Shown here: piece by piece, positions 7,685 to 16,550 of the stretch
Position numbering within the stretch: the first letter of the stretch is position 1
Layout: each line of letters begins with the position of its first letter
Position numbers and translations under genes: made by a program
Assembly: GCA_024743115.1 (NCBI GenBank)
Contig: JANSXC010000013.1
Span: 1-64,000 of the forward strand
DNA length: 64,000 nt
Direction: 5' to 3'
Source: a bacterium
GTDB taxonomy: Bacteria; Planctomycetota; UBA1135; UBA2386
The notes under the pieces: generated by a model
Databases searched by the model: none
The model's input: only the letters and a program-made list of their open reading frames with translations
Told to the model about the DNA's origin: nothing

Positions 7685-9171
7685 ATCGATTCGGGAGGCT
7701 CAGCGAGTTGTTCGCGGCAGGTGTCGACCTGCCTTCAGCCGAACAAGAACGCCTGATTGTCGAGCGTTGCGGTGATGATGCGTCGCTGGCCCGCGAGGCG
7801 CGCGCAATACTCGCTGTATCGCGCCGCCCGCTGCGCGAGTTCGAGCTCGGCGCGGGCGACCTGCTCGAGCGCCTGCGACGCCAGGACCGACCGGAAGAAC
7901 TCTGCGGCACGGTCATCGGCGAAGGCAGCGACGGCGCGTGCCGCTACGAGATCGAGGAACACATGGCTTCCGGGGGCATGGCGCACGTCTATCGCGCAGC
8001 CCGCACGATCGGTACCGCGCGCCGGCGGGTCGCGCTCAAGGTGCTGCGTGAAGACCTCGACTCGGCGGCGTTCCTCGAACGCTTCGAACACGAGCGCGCG
8101 ACGCTCGCCCGACTCGAGCACGAACTCATCGTCACGTTCCTCGACGCGGGATCGCTGCCCGACGGCCGGCCGTTCCTCGTGATGGAATACGTCGAAGGCG
8201 TTTCGGCCATCGTGTGGGCAAATAGCGCGGCCCTATCGGCGCGAATCGTGCTGCTCGCGAGGATCGCGGAGGCGATCCAGTACGCCCACACGCAGCTCGT
8301 GGTGCACCGCGACCTCAAACCTTCCAACGTGCTCGTCCTCGCCGACGGCACCCCGCGCTTGCTCGACTTCGGCATCGCGACGATCCTCGACGAACGGCCA
8401 TCGGGCGACCCGCGCGGCGCAGCCGAACAGGGCCCGATGACACCGGCGTACGCGAGCCCAGAACAGCTGACCGGGGCGCCGGTGACCGCGGCCAGCGATG
8501 TGTTTGCCCTCGGGCGGCTGCTCGAAGAAGTAGTGGCGGCTGGCTCGAACGCTCCCGAACCAGGGGGCGACCTGCGAGCGATCATCGCCCGCGCAACCGC
8601 GATCGAGCCGGTGGCAAGATACCCATCCGCGGGAGCACTGGCGGCCGACCTACGGCGCATTCTCGCGCACGAACCCGTGCACGCGCGACCAGCGGGCCGC
8701 GTCCATCGCGCTCGACTGTTCGCACGCCGCCGCCGCTTGCCGATCGCCGCGGGCGCCGCCATCGTGCTCGCACTCATCGCCGGCTGGGCCTCTGCGCACC
8801 TCGGCAAGCGCGAGGCGCAAGCCGAAGCCAGCCTCGGCTGGGGGGCCCACACGCAGGCGCGCCGGGCCGCCAACGCATACGAACGCAGCCTGCTTGCGCT
8901 CGCGGCAGATTCCGCGACGGCCGCCGCGACGACGATCGATCGATTGCAGCGCGAGCTCTCGGCGCACGCCAGCAGCTGCCCCGAAACCGAAGTCCTGCTC
9001 CGCCTCACGCTCGCCGAACTGTTACTCAACACTGAGGAACCAGCCGATGCGCTGGTCCACGCGGAACGCGCAGCCGAGCTCGCCGAGACCTCACGCGGAG
9101 TCGGCTCACGCGAAGCCGAACGCGCCACGAACCTTGCCGCACGCTGCCGGGCGGCTTTGCGGGGCGACTGA
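7681..9171 (+). CDS. Membrane Ser/Thr protein kinase
   Basis: A 496-residue Hanks-type kinase. After an N-terminal region of about 90 residues comes the glycine loop (MASGGMAHVY), the ATP lysine in VALKVL (about residue 118), the catalytic loop HRDLKPSNVL (about 208), DFG (about 229) and YASPEQ in place of APE. One transmembrane helix lies at about residues 352-373, and the outer part is a helical, TPR-like domain. All key catalytic residues are present. Coupling to the ECF sigma gene by a four-base overlap is a recurrent planctomycete arrangement in which the kinase transmits an envelope signal to the sigma factor; the signal is unknown. Confidence 0.92.
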   Translation: MNRFGRLSELFAAGVDLPSAEQERLIVERCGDDASLAREARAILAVSRRPLREFELGAGDLLERLRRQDRPEELCGTVIGEGSDGACRYEIEEHMASGGMAHVYRAARTIGTARRRVALKVLREDLDSAAFLERFEHERATLARLEHELIVTFLDAGSLPDGRPFLVMEYVEGVSAIVWANSAALSARIVLLARIAEAIQYAHTQLVVHRDLKPSNVLVLADGTPRLLDFGIATILDERPSGDPRGAAEQGPMTPAYASPEQLTGAPVTAASDVFALGRLLEEVVAAGSNAPEPGGDLRAIIARATAIEPVARYPSAGALAADLRRILAHEPVHARPAGRVHRARLFARRRRLPIAAGAAIVLALIAGWASAHLGKREAQAEASLGWGAHTQARRAANAYERSLLALAADSATAAATTIDRLQRELSAHASSCPETEVLLRLTLAELLLNTEEPADALVHAERAAELAETSRGVGSREAERATNLAARCRAALRGD

Positions 9172-9203
9172 CCACGGTCGCTGGTGCGCCCCCGCGGCGA
9201 GCG

Positions 9204-9920
9204 TTACTTGACGACCTGCGTCTTCCAGCCGTCACAGTCGCCCGCGTGGGTCTCCGCGAGGCGCATGAGGGTCACCACGACTTCGTGGATCGACCCGAGA
9301 TCGACATGGTCGACGCGATGAATCTGCAAACCGTGTGACCGCTCGGGCTCGTCGAGCCCTTCCGCGTGGTCACCGTCGAAACCGAGTTTGCGAGACTCGC
9401 CCAGGAACGTGTCGCGATCCGCCGCTCTTGCGAAATAGATCCAGTGGTCCACACGACGCTCTGCTGTCAGCGGGTCGCCTTCCTTCTGCAACTGCTCGAC
9501 GACCTTGTAGTCGGACATCCACGCCCGCCGCTCGGCATTGGGATAAAGGAAGTCGCGATAGTACGACCACTCGGGATCGGCCTTCACCGTCGTCTCGAAC
9601 GTCCGTCCCACGGGCCGCAGTGCACGGACTGCGATCTGCTCGAGCGCGTCACCCTGCTCTGCCGGCCCCATGAAGGTCATCTGCCACGTGCCGCGATTCC
9701 GAAGCCGGCCAACATACCGCACACCGCACTCCTTCGCCGCCGCTGCAATCGCGTCATCGATCGGCCAGAGCACCTCGGCTTCGGCGTGCGATCCCATGCC
9801 ATGATGATCGAGGTCCGACATCGCGATGTGGAGCGCATAGAGCGTGCCTTCGTTCGCGATCGGCGCCTGCCTGACGAGCGCAAGGTCGAGTAAGATCGAC
9901 GCGGGCGCATCATCGACCAT
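9204..9920 (-). CDS. DUF695-RraB two-domain protein
   Basis: A 238-residue cytoplasmic protein, started at the ATG at 9920 because the residues upstream are Cys/Arg-rich and unlike the family. The N-terminal half (ALHIAMSDLDHHGMGSHAEA onward) resembles DUF695. The C-terminal half, from RVDHWIYFARAADRDTFL to the end, resembles the RraB fold, named for the E. coli RNase E regulator. This fusion is common outside Proteobacteria, and RNase inhibition has not been shown for such forms. It lies 91 bases downstream of the TIR gene on the same strand and could be the last gene of that transcript. It converges on the kinase gene. Confidence 0.75.
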   Translation of the reverse strand: MVDDAPASILLDLALVRQAPIANEGTLYALHIAMSDLDHHGMGSHAEAEVLWPIDDAIAAAAKECGVRYVGRLRNRGTWQMTFMGPAEQGDALEQIAVRALRPVGRTFETTVKADPEWSYYRDFLYPNAERRAWMSDYKVVEQLQKEGDPLTAERRVDHWIYFARAADRDTFLGESRKLGFDGDHAEGLDEPERSHGLQIHRVDHVDLGSIHEVVVTLMRLAETHAGDCDGWKTQVVK

Positions 9921-10011
9921 TCTCCGGCGGCACGGCCCCACCACGCTCTCTGCAACCGACGAGCAGCGCCCACACCGACAACGCGACAACTCGGCGAATC
10001 ATCGCGGGCGA

Positions 10012-10977
10012 TCACCCGAGCACGAGTCTCACCGGCACGCCCTCGTCGGCTGCGACAACGACCTCTTGCCGAATCTCGTTGTCGTCCTCGTCCTTGACCA
10101 CGACGGTGTAACTCCCGGGGATCACTTCGATCTCGAACGTCCCATCGCCGGTCCGACAGTCGTCGTGATCGAGGGGCGCGAAATCCCGCTCGTCCTGATC
10201 GAGCACGAACATGCCCGCAGGCTCGATCGGCTCCCCCGCACGGTTCTGGACCTCGAGAAGAACGTGTGACGACACACCGACCCCAACGGCCATGTGGTTG
10301 TCGCCACTCTCCGCCTTGATCGTTCGCGCGATCGACTCGCCTTTCGGTGGATAGACCACGAGTTCGTACTCGCCGGGATTGACGGAGATCTTGTAGGCGC
10401 CGGTGTCCTTGTCGATATGCCGACCGTGCTCCTCGTGGACGAGGTCGTTGCGCGGAAACAGATAGATCCCATCCGGATCCACGGTCTTGCCATCCCTGTC
10501 CTTGAGGTGCACGTGCACGTACGTGCGATGGATGCTGTGGACGAGCTCCTCGAGATCCTCGCCGAGCTCGGCTGCACGCACGGTCACGGCGTTGCGCTTC
10601 GCCAGCTCTTTCAGGCTCGGTGGCAGCTCGTCGGCCGAGGGCATCACGGCACCCTGAACGAGCACGGGGATCACCTGCATTTCGTCGCTTGCCAGGCCGG
10701 CTTCGACCTCCTTGCGGACCCAATCATCTTCCTTGAACAACCGCCGCTCGCCGGCGCTGTCCTTCGTCGAAAGCCACTCGTTCCCGATCAACACGAGCAT
10801 CGCGTTGCATTTGTCGACGTAGCTCTGAATCGAACGGGTGAAGTCCGCGCCACTCGCGATCGACTCGGTGTCCTTGAAGACCGATTCCTCGTCGAACGCC
10901 GCGACGCAGGCGTAATGAAGCATGGCCGCGATGTACTCGGTATCGCTCCGCCGGTAGGAAATGAAAACGCGCGTCAA
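10012..10977 (-). CDS. TIR-domain protein with two beta-sandwich domains
   Basis: A 321-residue protein. Residues 1-135 are a TIR domain (MTRVFISYRRSDTEYIA, then VFKDTESIASG and NAMLVLIGNEWL). The Glu at position 38 aligns by eye with the catalytic Glu of NAD-cleaving TIRs such as SARM1 (DxE followed by x-I/L-x-x-G), so NADase activity is plausible. Residues of about 150-235 and 240-321 form two acidic beta-sandwich repeats, each ending in a G-x-Y motif (NPGEYELVVYP and IPGSYTVVVKD), typical of carboxypeptidase-regulatory-like or Cna-B-like folds. There is no signal peptide. It follows the 976-residue gene by 80 bases on the same strand. The fusion suggests a ligand- or protein-sensing TIR. 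Confidence 0.85.
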   Translation of the reverse strand: MTRVFISYRRSDTEYIAAMLHYACVAAFDEESVFKDTESIASGADFTRSIQSYVDKCNAMLVLIGNEWLSTKDSAGERRLFKEDDWVRKEVEAGLASDEMQVIPVLVQGAVMPSADELPPSLKELAKRNAVTVRAAELGEDLEELVHSIHRTYVHVHLKDRDGKTVDPDGIYLFPRNDLVHEEHGRHIDKDTGAYKISVNPGEYELVVYPPKGESIARTIKAESGDNHMAVGVGVSSHVLLEVQNRAGEPIEPAGMFVLDQDERDFAPLDHDDCRTGDGTFEIEVIPGSYTVVVKDEDDNEIRQEVVVAADEGVPVRLVLG

Positions 10978-11057
10978 TGGGGCCTCCTTCGAGTTCGAAA
11001 CCGGCCCAGAGAGTAGCGACGGCTCGGCTCGCCAGCCACGCTGACCGAAATCGCTCG

Positions 11058-13988
11058 CTAGCCGCCGCTGCGCTGCTTCTCCGCGATCAGCCGCCGGGCC
11101 TCGACGATCGCGGGACCAGTAACCCCGGCGTCGTAGCTCACGGCAACCCGCTGCGGACCTGCGCCGGGCGTCACTTGCACCTCGACCGGCGGCAGCACCA
11201 CGGTCTGTGGTCGAACACCCTGCCCGACGCCGAAGCGCAGGATGACGCGGTGAGGTCCGGCACGCATGACCGGCAGACTTGCAGTATCGCCGCTCTCGAG
11301 CATCGCCGCGGTGTACTTGGAACGGCCATACCAGCCTGCGATGCGCTTGCTCCCACCGTCGAACGCGTCGAGTTGCGCCGGCAGGTCACCGAGTTCGAGC
11401 AGTTCGAGTACGACCTGAACGTTCACGTCGGCGGCGGCCGCCCGCAGCCCAGCCAGCGTCACCTCCACCGGTGGGATCCGGCGGAACACGATCTCGTTGC
11501 GACCGGCCGCGACGACGGTGCGATCGACGGCGAAACCCTGAGCCATCGGGATCACATCGGCCTGCGGGCTTGCGCTGAACATCTCGATCCGGTTGCCGCC
11601 CCGCCAGGGCAGACCGATGTGTGAACGACTGCCGTCGGGGCGCTGGATCCGCGCAACGAGCGGTCGCCGCGGCTTGATCGACTGGCCGTTCTCGTCCACA
11701 GCGAAGATCTCGTAGCGATACAGGTAGGCGCCGAGGTCGAGGTCGCGGATCCGCGGATGGCCACCCATCTGCCCCGGCTCGATCACGAGCCGGTCGACTC
11801 GCACGAACGGATCGGGGAACTGCCGCACGCGGAACGTGACGTCATAGGTGCCGGGTCGCACCCAGTCGAAGTAGGCGAAGGTCCTGCCTTTGTAGTCGTG
11901 GATCCGATCATCGCGCCGCCCACCCGGGTTGGCTGCGGGCACGAGTTCGACCCGCACATCGGCGGGCTTCAGCCATTCGGGCCGTATCAGCGTGCCGACG
12001 AGTCGCGACCGCCGCTGCATCACGATGCGGTGCGATTGCTCATCGCTCAGATCCGGCGTAAACACCTCGAAGTGCCCCTCCGCTTCGACGTGCAGGCGGT
12101 ATCGCCCGCGCTGCAGTTCGCCGAATAGCGCGAACCGGCCATCCTCGTCGGCTGTTGCGCTGACGAACGCCTCCTCACGAAACGCGAGTTTCTGTTCTTC
12201 CTGACCGACCTCTCGTTCGCGCTCGAGCTGCAACCAGGCACCCGGGATCGGCTCACCGCGATCATCGACGACCACGCCCTCGGCGACGATACCGAAGCCG
12301 TCGAGCCGCAGTTCACCGAGATCGGTTACGTGCTGGCGCGGCAAGGTCTCGAACGCGAGCGACAGTCCCGCGAGCGGCGCGGCGTCCGGCTGCCGAATCT
12401 GTAGATCGAAGGGCGGCCGGTGCCGTGAGTTCACCTTGTATGGCAGGTGAAAGCGCCCAGAACGATCGAGGATCACCTCTTCACCTTCGAGCCGCCCCGC
12501 GACATCGCTGATCAGGAACGTGATCTCTTCGCCCCCGAGCGCTCGGCCGGACGCGTCGAGCAGTCGACCGTGCAGCATGCCGTCGCCCGGCGCCACCACG
12601 AGATCGAACTCGACCCGCTCGCCCGCCGCCTGGGGACCGGCGATGCGCGGCGAACGCCAACGGAAGTCCTCATCGTCAAGGCGACAGTTCGCCCGCATCG
12701 CGAGTCCGAGCCCAACGAATGGGAACAGGATCGCGTCGTCGTCCTGCTTCTTCCGCACGTCGACCCGCGACCACGGCACGGCGTTCTCGACGACCACGCG
12801 CAACTGCGCGCGCACGGGATGCGTGAACGGGCGACCGTCGCGATCAACCGTGCGCAGCGCCAGACTCCCGGTCGCCGGCAACTGCAGCTCGATCACTTCT
12901 TCGGGCGCCGGACGACCCGAGAACTCGCGCGACCGCGGCGCGGCCAGCGGCACGAGCAGGGCGGCCTGAAAGCGGTCGAACGCCGACTCGGGCCACCACT
13001 TGCCACCCTTGTTGCGGTAGAGCTGGAAGTGCCGAAACACGGCCAGACCCTGGTCGTCGGTGTGGCGCCGCGCGCGCAGCTCCGGACGGTTCTCGAACTG
13101 GCGTCGCTGCTTCGCCGCCGCCGCTTTGCGCCGCTGCTCCGCGCGGCCGCGGTCGCCACCGCGACCGCCGGCCTCGAGTTCGCGACGCACGCGCCGGAGT
13201 TCGCGCTGCATCCCGTTCATCTTCTCGCCCGCCTGCTCACGCGCGTTCGGGTTCTTGCGCACCCACTCCTGCACCTTGCGCAGACCGCCCTCGAGCTCAC
13301 GCATGCGAGCGACGAGTTCTTCGCGCCTCTCCCGCACGGGCACGGTCTGCACGATCCCGACCGGCACCCCGGAAACCGTTCGGCCCTGCAGATCGACGAC
13401 CCGCACTGTCACGGTCTCGTCCGGGCGCAGCGTGACACCTTCGAGTTCACCGTGCTCCCGACCGAAGTATCGAAAGCCGTGCTGCCCGGGCAGCCGCGCC
13501 GACAGCAGCACCCACTCTTGCACGGGCGGCAGCTCGACGACGCCGCGGCTGTCGGCCTCGTAACGGGTGCCGCGCTCTTCGGCGAGCTCACTGAGGTGCG
13601 GTGCAAACGGGTTGCCCTTCCAATCGCCAACGAGATCCTCGGTATCGTCGGTTCCCGCAAACACGAAGACCTCGGCAGCGGGTGCCGGCACCCCCTTCTT
13701 GCCGAGCCAGACCTGCACGACGAGCGGCCGCCCGGACCTGACGGCCTCGCCCTTGTCGACGCTCGCTTCGTCACGCAAGAAGTCGTGCGGCACGCTCTCG
13801 ACCTCGACGGTCGCGGGCGCCGCCCCGGCGGCAGGCTTCGCATCGCGAACAGCCGACTCGGCAACCACGTCGCCCGTCACGGGCAACGGCGCGAGTTCGT
13901 CGCCGCCGCGCAGCAGCCACCACCCGATGCCACCCATCAGTGCGACGGCCATGAGCAGGAGCACGACACCAATGGGGAACCTGTTCAT
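11058..13988 (-). CDS. Large membrane-anchored carboxypeptidase-regulatory-like protein
   Basis: A 976-residue protein from ATG 13988. The N-terminus is one hydrophobic anchor (about residues 5-26), and everything after it should lie outside the cytoplasmic membrane. Between about residues 215 and 310 is a charged Arg/Glu-rich coiled coil. The remainder is a chain of beta-sandwich units with the signature of carboxypeptidase-regulatory-like domains, for example GEPIPGAWLQL followed by DEDGRFALFGELQRGRYRLH. These units are seen in surface proteins that transport, bind or stiffen rather than catalyse. It is the first gene of a run with the TIR gene and DUF695-RraB, and it diverges from the secreted protein at 14161. 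No enzyme domain was found. Confidence 0.75.
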   Translation of the reverse strand: MNRFPIGVVLLLMAVALMGGIGWWLLRGGDELAPLPVTGDVVAESAVRDAKPAAGAAPATVEVESVPHDFLRDEASVDKGEAVRSGRPLVVQVWLGKKGVPAPAAEVFVFAGTDDTEDLVGDWKGNPFAPHLSELAEERGTRYEADSRGVVELPPVQEWVLLSARLPGQHGFRYFGREHGELEGVTLRPDETVTVRVVDLQGRTVSGVPVGIVQTVPVRERREELVARMRELEGGLRKVQEWVRKNPNAREQAGEKMNGMQRELRRVRRELEAGGRGGDRGRAEQRRKAAAAKQRRQFENRPELRARRHTDDQGLAVFRHFQLYRNKGGKWWPESAFDRFQAALLVPLAAPRSREFSGRPAPEEVIELQLPATGSLALRTVDRDGRPFTHPVRAQLRVVVENAVPWSRVDVRKKQDDDAILFPFVGLGLAMRANCRLDDEDFRWRSPRIAGPQAAGERVEFDLVVAPGDGMLHGRLLDASGRALGGEEITFLISDVAGRLEGEEVILDRSGRFHLPYKVNSRHRPPFDLQIRQPDAAPLAGLSLAFETLPRQHVTDLGELRLDGFGIVAEGVVVDDRGEPIPGAWLQLEREREVGQEEQKLAFREEAFVSATADEDGRFALFGELQRGRYRLHVEAEGHFEVFTPDLSDEQSHRIVMQRRSRLVGTLIRPEWLKPADVRVELVPAANPGGRRDDRIHDYKGRTFAYFDWVRPGTYDVTFRVRQFPDPFVRVDRLVIEPGQMGGHPRIRDLDLGAYLYRYEIFAVDENGQSIKPRRPLVARIQRPDGSRSHIGLPWRGGNRIEMFSASPQADVIPMAQGFAVDRTVVAAGRNEIVFRRIPPVEVTLAGLRAAAADVNVQVVLELLELGDLPAQLDAFDGGSKRIAGWYGRSKYTAAMLESGDTASLPVMRAGPHRVILRFGVGQGVRPQTVVLPPVEVQVTPGAGPQRVAVSYDAGVTGPAIVEARRLIAEKQRSGG

Positions 13989-14160
13989 GGCGGCCGTGAA
14001 TTGTAGGCCCTGCGACCGGTTTTCGGCGAGCACCCATCACCCGCGCCTCGCCGTCAGTGGCAGGGATTGCACTTTCGTGACCGGCCGACGGGTTGTCATG
14101 CGCCTACCCGGGAGAACGCAATCCAACCCCCGATCCAATACCTCACCCCAGGCCAGCACG

Positions 14161-16455
14161 ATGCAACGCACCCTCGCGATCGTTCCCTTCCTGTCCGCAA
14201 TCGCACTCGCTCAGACCCCGCCCGATCAGGCGCCATCGAGCCTCGCCCCCGCACTCGTTCCGATCCACAGTGGCGAGGCCGACCCGATCGGCGGCGCTTA
14301 CGGCACCTGGGCCGCAGGGCCCGGTTACAAAGTGTCGTTCCACGATGGCATGACCTTCATCCCGTTGCTCGGCGATCGCGTCACGACCAACCGCACGCTG
14401 TCCTGGCGTACGGAGTCCGTGCGCGTCGGCGCGACGCAAATGATGACTGACCACGACGCCAATGCCCGCCGGGCCAGCGACTATCGGTTCGAATACGACT
14501 ACGGCCGCTTCGTCGAGGCCTATGACGTTCGCACGGACGGACTCGAACAGACGTTCGTCTTCTCGGAGCGACCGGCAGTCGCGGGCGATCTCATCATCAC
14601 CGGAACGTTGAGCGGCAACCTCACGACCACCGAGCGCGCAGCGTCTCACTCGGCGCTGAAGTTCACCGGGCCGGATCGTATCGCCGATGTGACCTACGGT
14701 CGCGCAGTGGCGATCGATGCTCGCGGTGACACCGCGCTCATGACGACTGCCGTGCATGGTGGCAGGATCGAGTTGCGCCTCGACGCCGCATTCCTCGAGA
14801 GCGCCGCGTATCCACTCGTTGTCGACCCGCTGCTCAGCGTCCGCAACCTCGGCCTGCACACGGGCCTGTCGGACGTCGACGTCTACCGCGACGACGATCA
14901 CGCACTGAGCAACGTCTGGCTCGTCTACTCACAGCAGGCGTCCGCGTCGGACACGGACCTCTTGATCCGCCGCTACCCCGACGACCTCTCGGGCCCCGGG
15001 GTCACCGTGTTCAGTGATCTCAACGCGAGCTGGGACACGAAGCACGGTCAGATCGCCGGCGTACATCGCAAGGTCGTTACCGTTTTCGAGCGTGACTTCC
15101 GCACGGGCTCCTACCGCGTGCGCTGGCACACCCATCTCAAGAACGACGTCTCGGTGCAGACCAACGTGTCGAGCGTGCCGTACGTCTCCAGCACGAACGA
15201 ATGGCGGCCGGACATCGGCGGCACGGAATCGTCCTCGAGCAATACGATTGCGCTCCTGGTCTACCAGCGCGAGCCCGGCAGCTCGTTCAGCAACACGAAC
15301 TCGAGTGACGTCTTCGGACTGCGTATCGACACCGCAACGAGCAATGGCACCCCGATCGGATCCGAGTTCGATATCGGCGGTTTCAGCAACATCGGCGACG
15401 AAGAGCGGCCGGCAGTCAACCAGGTCGAAGGCGGCAACGGCACGTTCTCGTGGCTCGTTACCTTCCAGTACCACACCAACCTTCCCGGGGCGGACTGGTC
15501 GATCCTCGGCCAGCGCGTTCGCTCCAACAGCGGCCCCTACGGCAGCACCCACTACATCGGCAACCTCGGCCCGGACTTCCACGCGGTGGCACCCCGCATC
15601 GCGGGCACGGACGGCCGCTACCTCCTGACGTTCGGCGCCCACCGGACGACCGCGCAGAAGCCGGCCGGCATCCTGTCCGAGCGCATCCTGGCCCGCCGAA
15701 TCGACTGGTCACTCAGCGCGAACAGCCCGAGCTATCCGCACCCCACCGCGCTGCTCGAGATCGACGGTGGCAACTACCTCGTCCCGGGAGACTGCGCATT
15801 CGACCTCGACACGAGATCGCACTGGGTCGTCCTGCACGCCCGTGACCTGTTCAACCAGCAGCGGCTGTGCGCCACAAAGGTCGGCTACAACGGGCGCGTG
15901 GTCGAGCACACCGAGCCGTACGTCGTTCCCGGCTTCCAACCGTTGCCCGGCGGGGTCTCCTACGATCAGGACAACGAGCGGTTCGTACTCGCCTTCCCGG
16001 TCGAGACGGGCCTGTCGACGAACACGCTCTGGGGCACCCACGTCACCTACGAGAACGTGGTGCCACCGGGCTTCGCCGGGGCCGGCTGCCATCCGCGCGC
16101 GGACCTGCAGTGGGTCGGCGACCAGAAGATCGGCAGCGAGCACAACCGCATCGAAGTCGTCCAGGCGCCGCCGCTGATCGGATCGTTCCTGATCGCGTCG
16201 CTCGGCCCCGACAGCGTGCCGCTCGCCGGCTACGGGATGCCGGGCTGCACGCTCGTCGTCGATGCCGCGACACCGCGGTTCCTGTTCTCGCTGTTCCGGT
16301 TCACGAACACTGCCGGAATCGGCCGACTCCCACTGCCGCTCCCGCCGGGACTGACGCCCCTCGACCTCCACTTCCAGTGGTTCCTGCTCGAGACCGGGGT
16401 CAACCCCGCCGGCGCCCGGGCCACGAACGGACTGCGGGTGCCGATCGGGCTCTGA
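14161..16455 (+). CDS. Large secreted protein, planctomycete type
   Basis: A 764-residue exported protein. The ATG at 14161 begins a clear signal peptide (MQRTLAIVPFLSAIALAQ), whereas the open frame upstream is the wrong-frame shadow of the minus-strand gene. The N-terminal third contains YPLVVDPLL at its end, a motif seen in large planctomycete surface proteins just before repeat regions. The centre is a WD/beta-propeller-like stretch of about 400 residues recounting strand-turn units. The last 90 residues (from LIASLGPDSVPLAGYG, through MPGCTLVVD, to the end) are the C-terminal domain shared with several other secreted proteins here. Function unknown; surface display or secretion is inferred. 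Confidence 0.75.
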   Translation: MQRTLAIVPFLSAIALAQTPPDQAPSSLAPALVPIHSGEADPIGGAYGTWAAGPGYKVSFHDGMTFIPLLGDRVTTNRTLSWRTESVRVGATQMMTDHDANARRASDYRFEYDYGRFVEAYDVRTDGLEQTFVFSERPAVAGDLIITGTLSGNLTTTERAASHSALKFTGPDRIADVTYGRAVAIDARGDTALMTTAVHGGRIELRLDAAFLESAAYPLVVDPLLSVRNLGLHTGLSDVDVYRDDDHALSNVWLVYSQQASASDTDLLIRRYPDDLSGPGVTVFSDLNASWDTKHGQIAGVHRKVVTVFERDFRTGSYRVRWHTHLKNDVSVQTNVSSVPYVSSTNEWRPDIGGTESSSSNTIALLVYQREPGSSFSNTNSSDVFGLRIDTATSNGTPIGSEFDIGGFSNIGDEERPAVNQVEGGNGTFSWLVTFQYHTNLPGADWSILGQRVRSNSGPYGSTHYIGNLGPDFHAVAPRIAGTDGRYLLTFGAHRTTAQKPAGILSERILARRIDWSLSANSPSYPHPTALLEIDGGNYLVPGDCAFDLDTRSHWVVLHARDLFNQQRLCATKVGYNGRVVEHTEPYVVPGFQPLPGGVSYDQDNERFVLAFPVETGLSTNTLWGTHVTYENVVPPGFAGAGCHPRADLQWVGDQKIGSEHNRIEVVQAPPLIGSFLIASLGPDSVPLAGYGMPGCTLVVDAATPRFLFSLFRFTNTAGIGRLPLPLPPGLTPLDLHFQWFLLETGVNPAGARATNGLRVPIGL

Positions 16456-16550
16456 AGCGCGACCGAAGGGCCGGCAGAAGGCGCGGATTCCTGGTGGGCT
16501 TGACAACGCCCCGCTGCCAGAAGGTTCGCGTACCTGCCGGCCCGCGCCGC

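Noticed and set aside
12447..14006. A 519-residue plus-strand open frame opposite the 976-residue protein
   Set aside because: Arg/His-rich wrong-frame composition. The minus-strand gene has an anchor helix, domain repeats and a proper start.
13567..14160. An N-terminal extension of the secreted protein that starts at 14161
   Set aside because: The extension overlaps the divergent gene and is Ser/Arg-rich, and a complete signal peptide begins exactly at 14161.
16468..16543. A terminator between the convergent genes ending at 16455 and 16551
   Set aside because: A 10-base inverted repeat (GGGCCGGCAG and CTGCCGGCCC) exists, but the arms are 56 bases apart and there is no compact hairpin.
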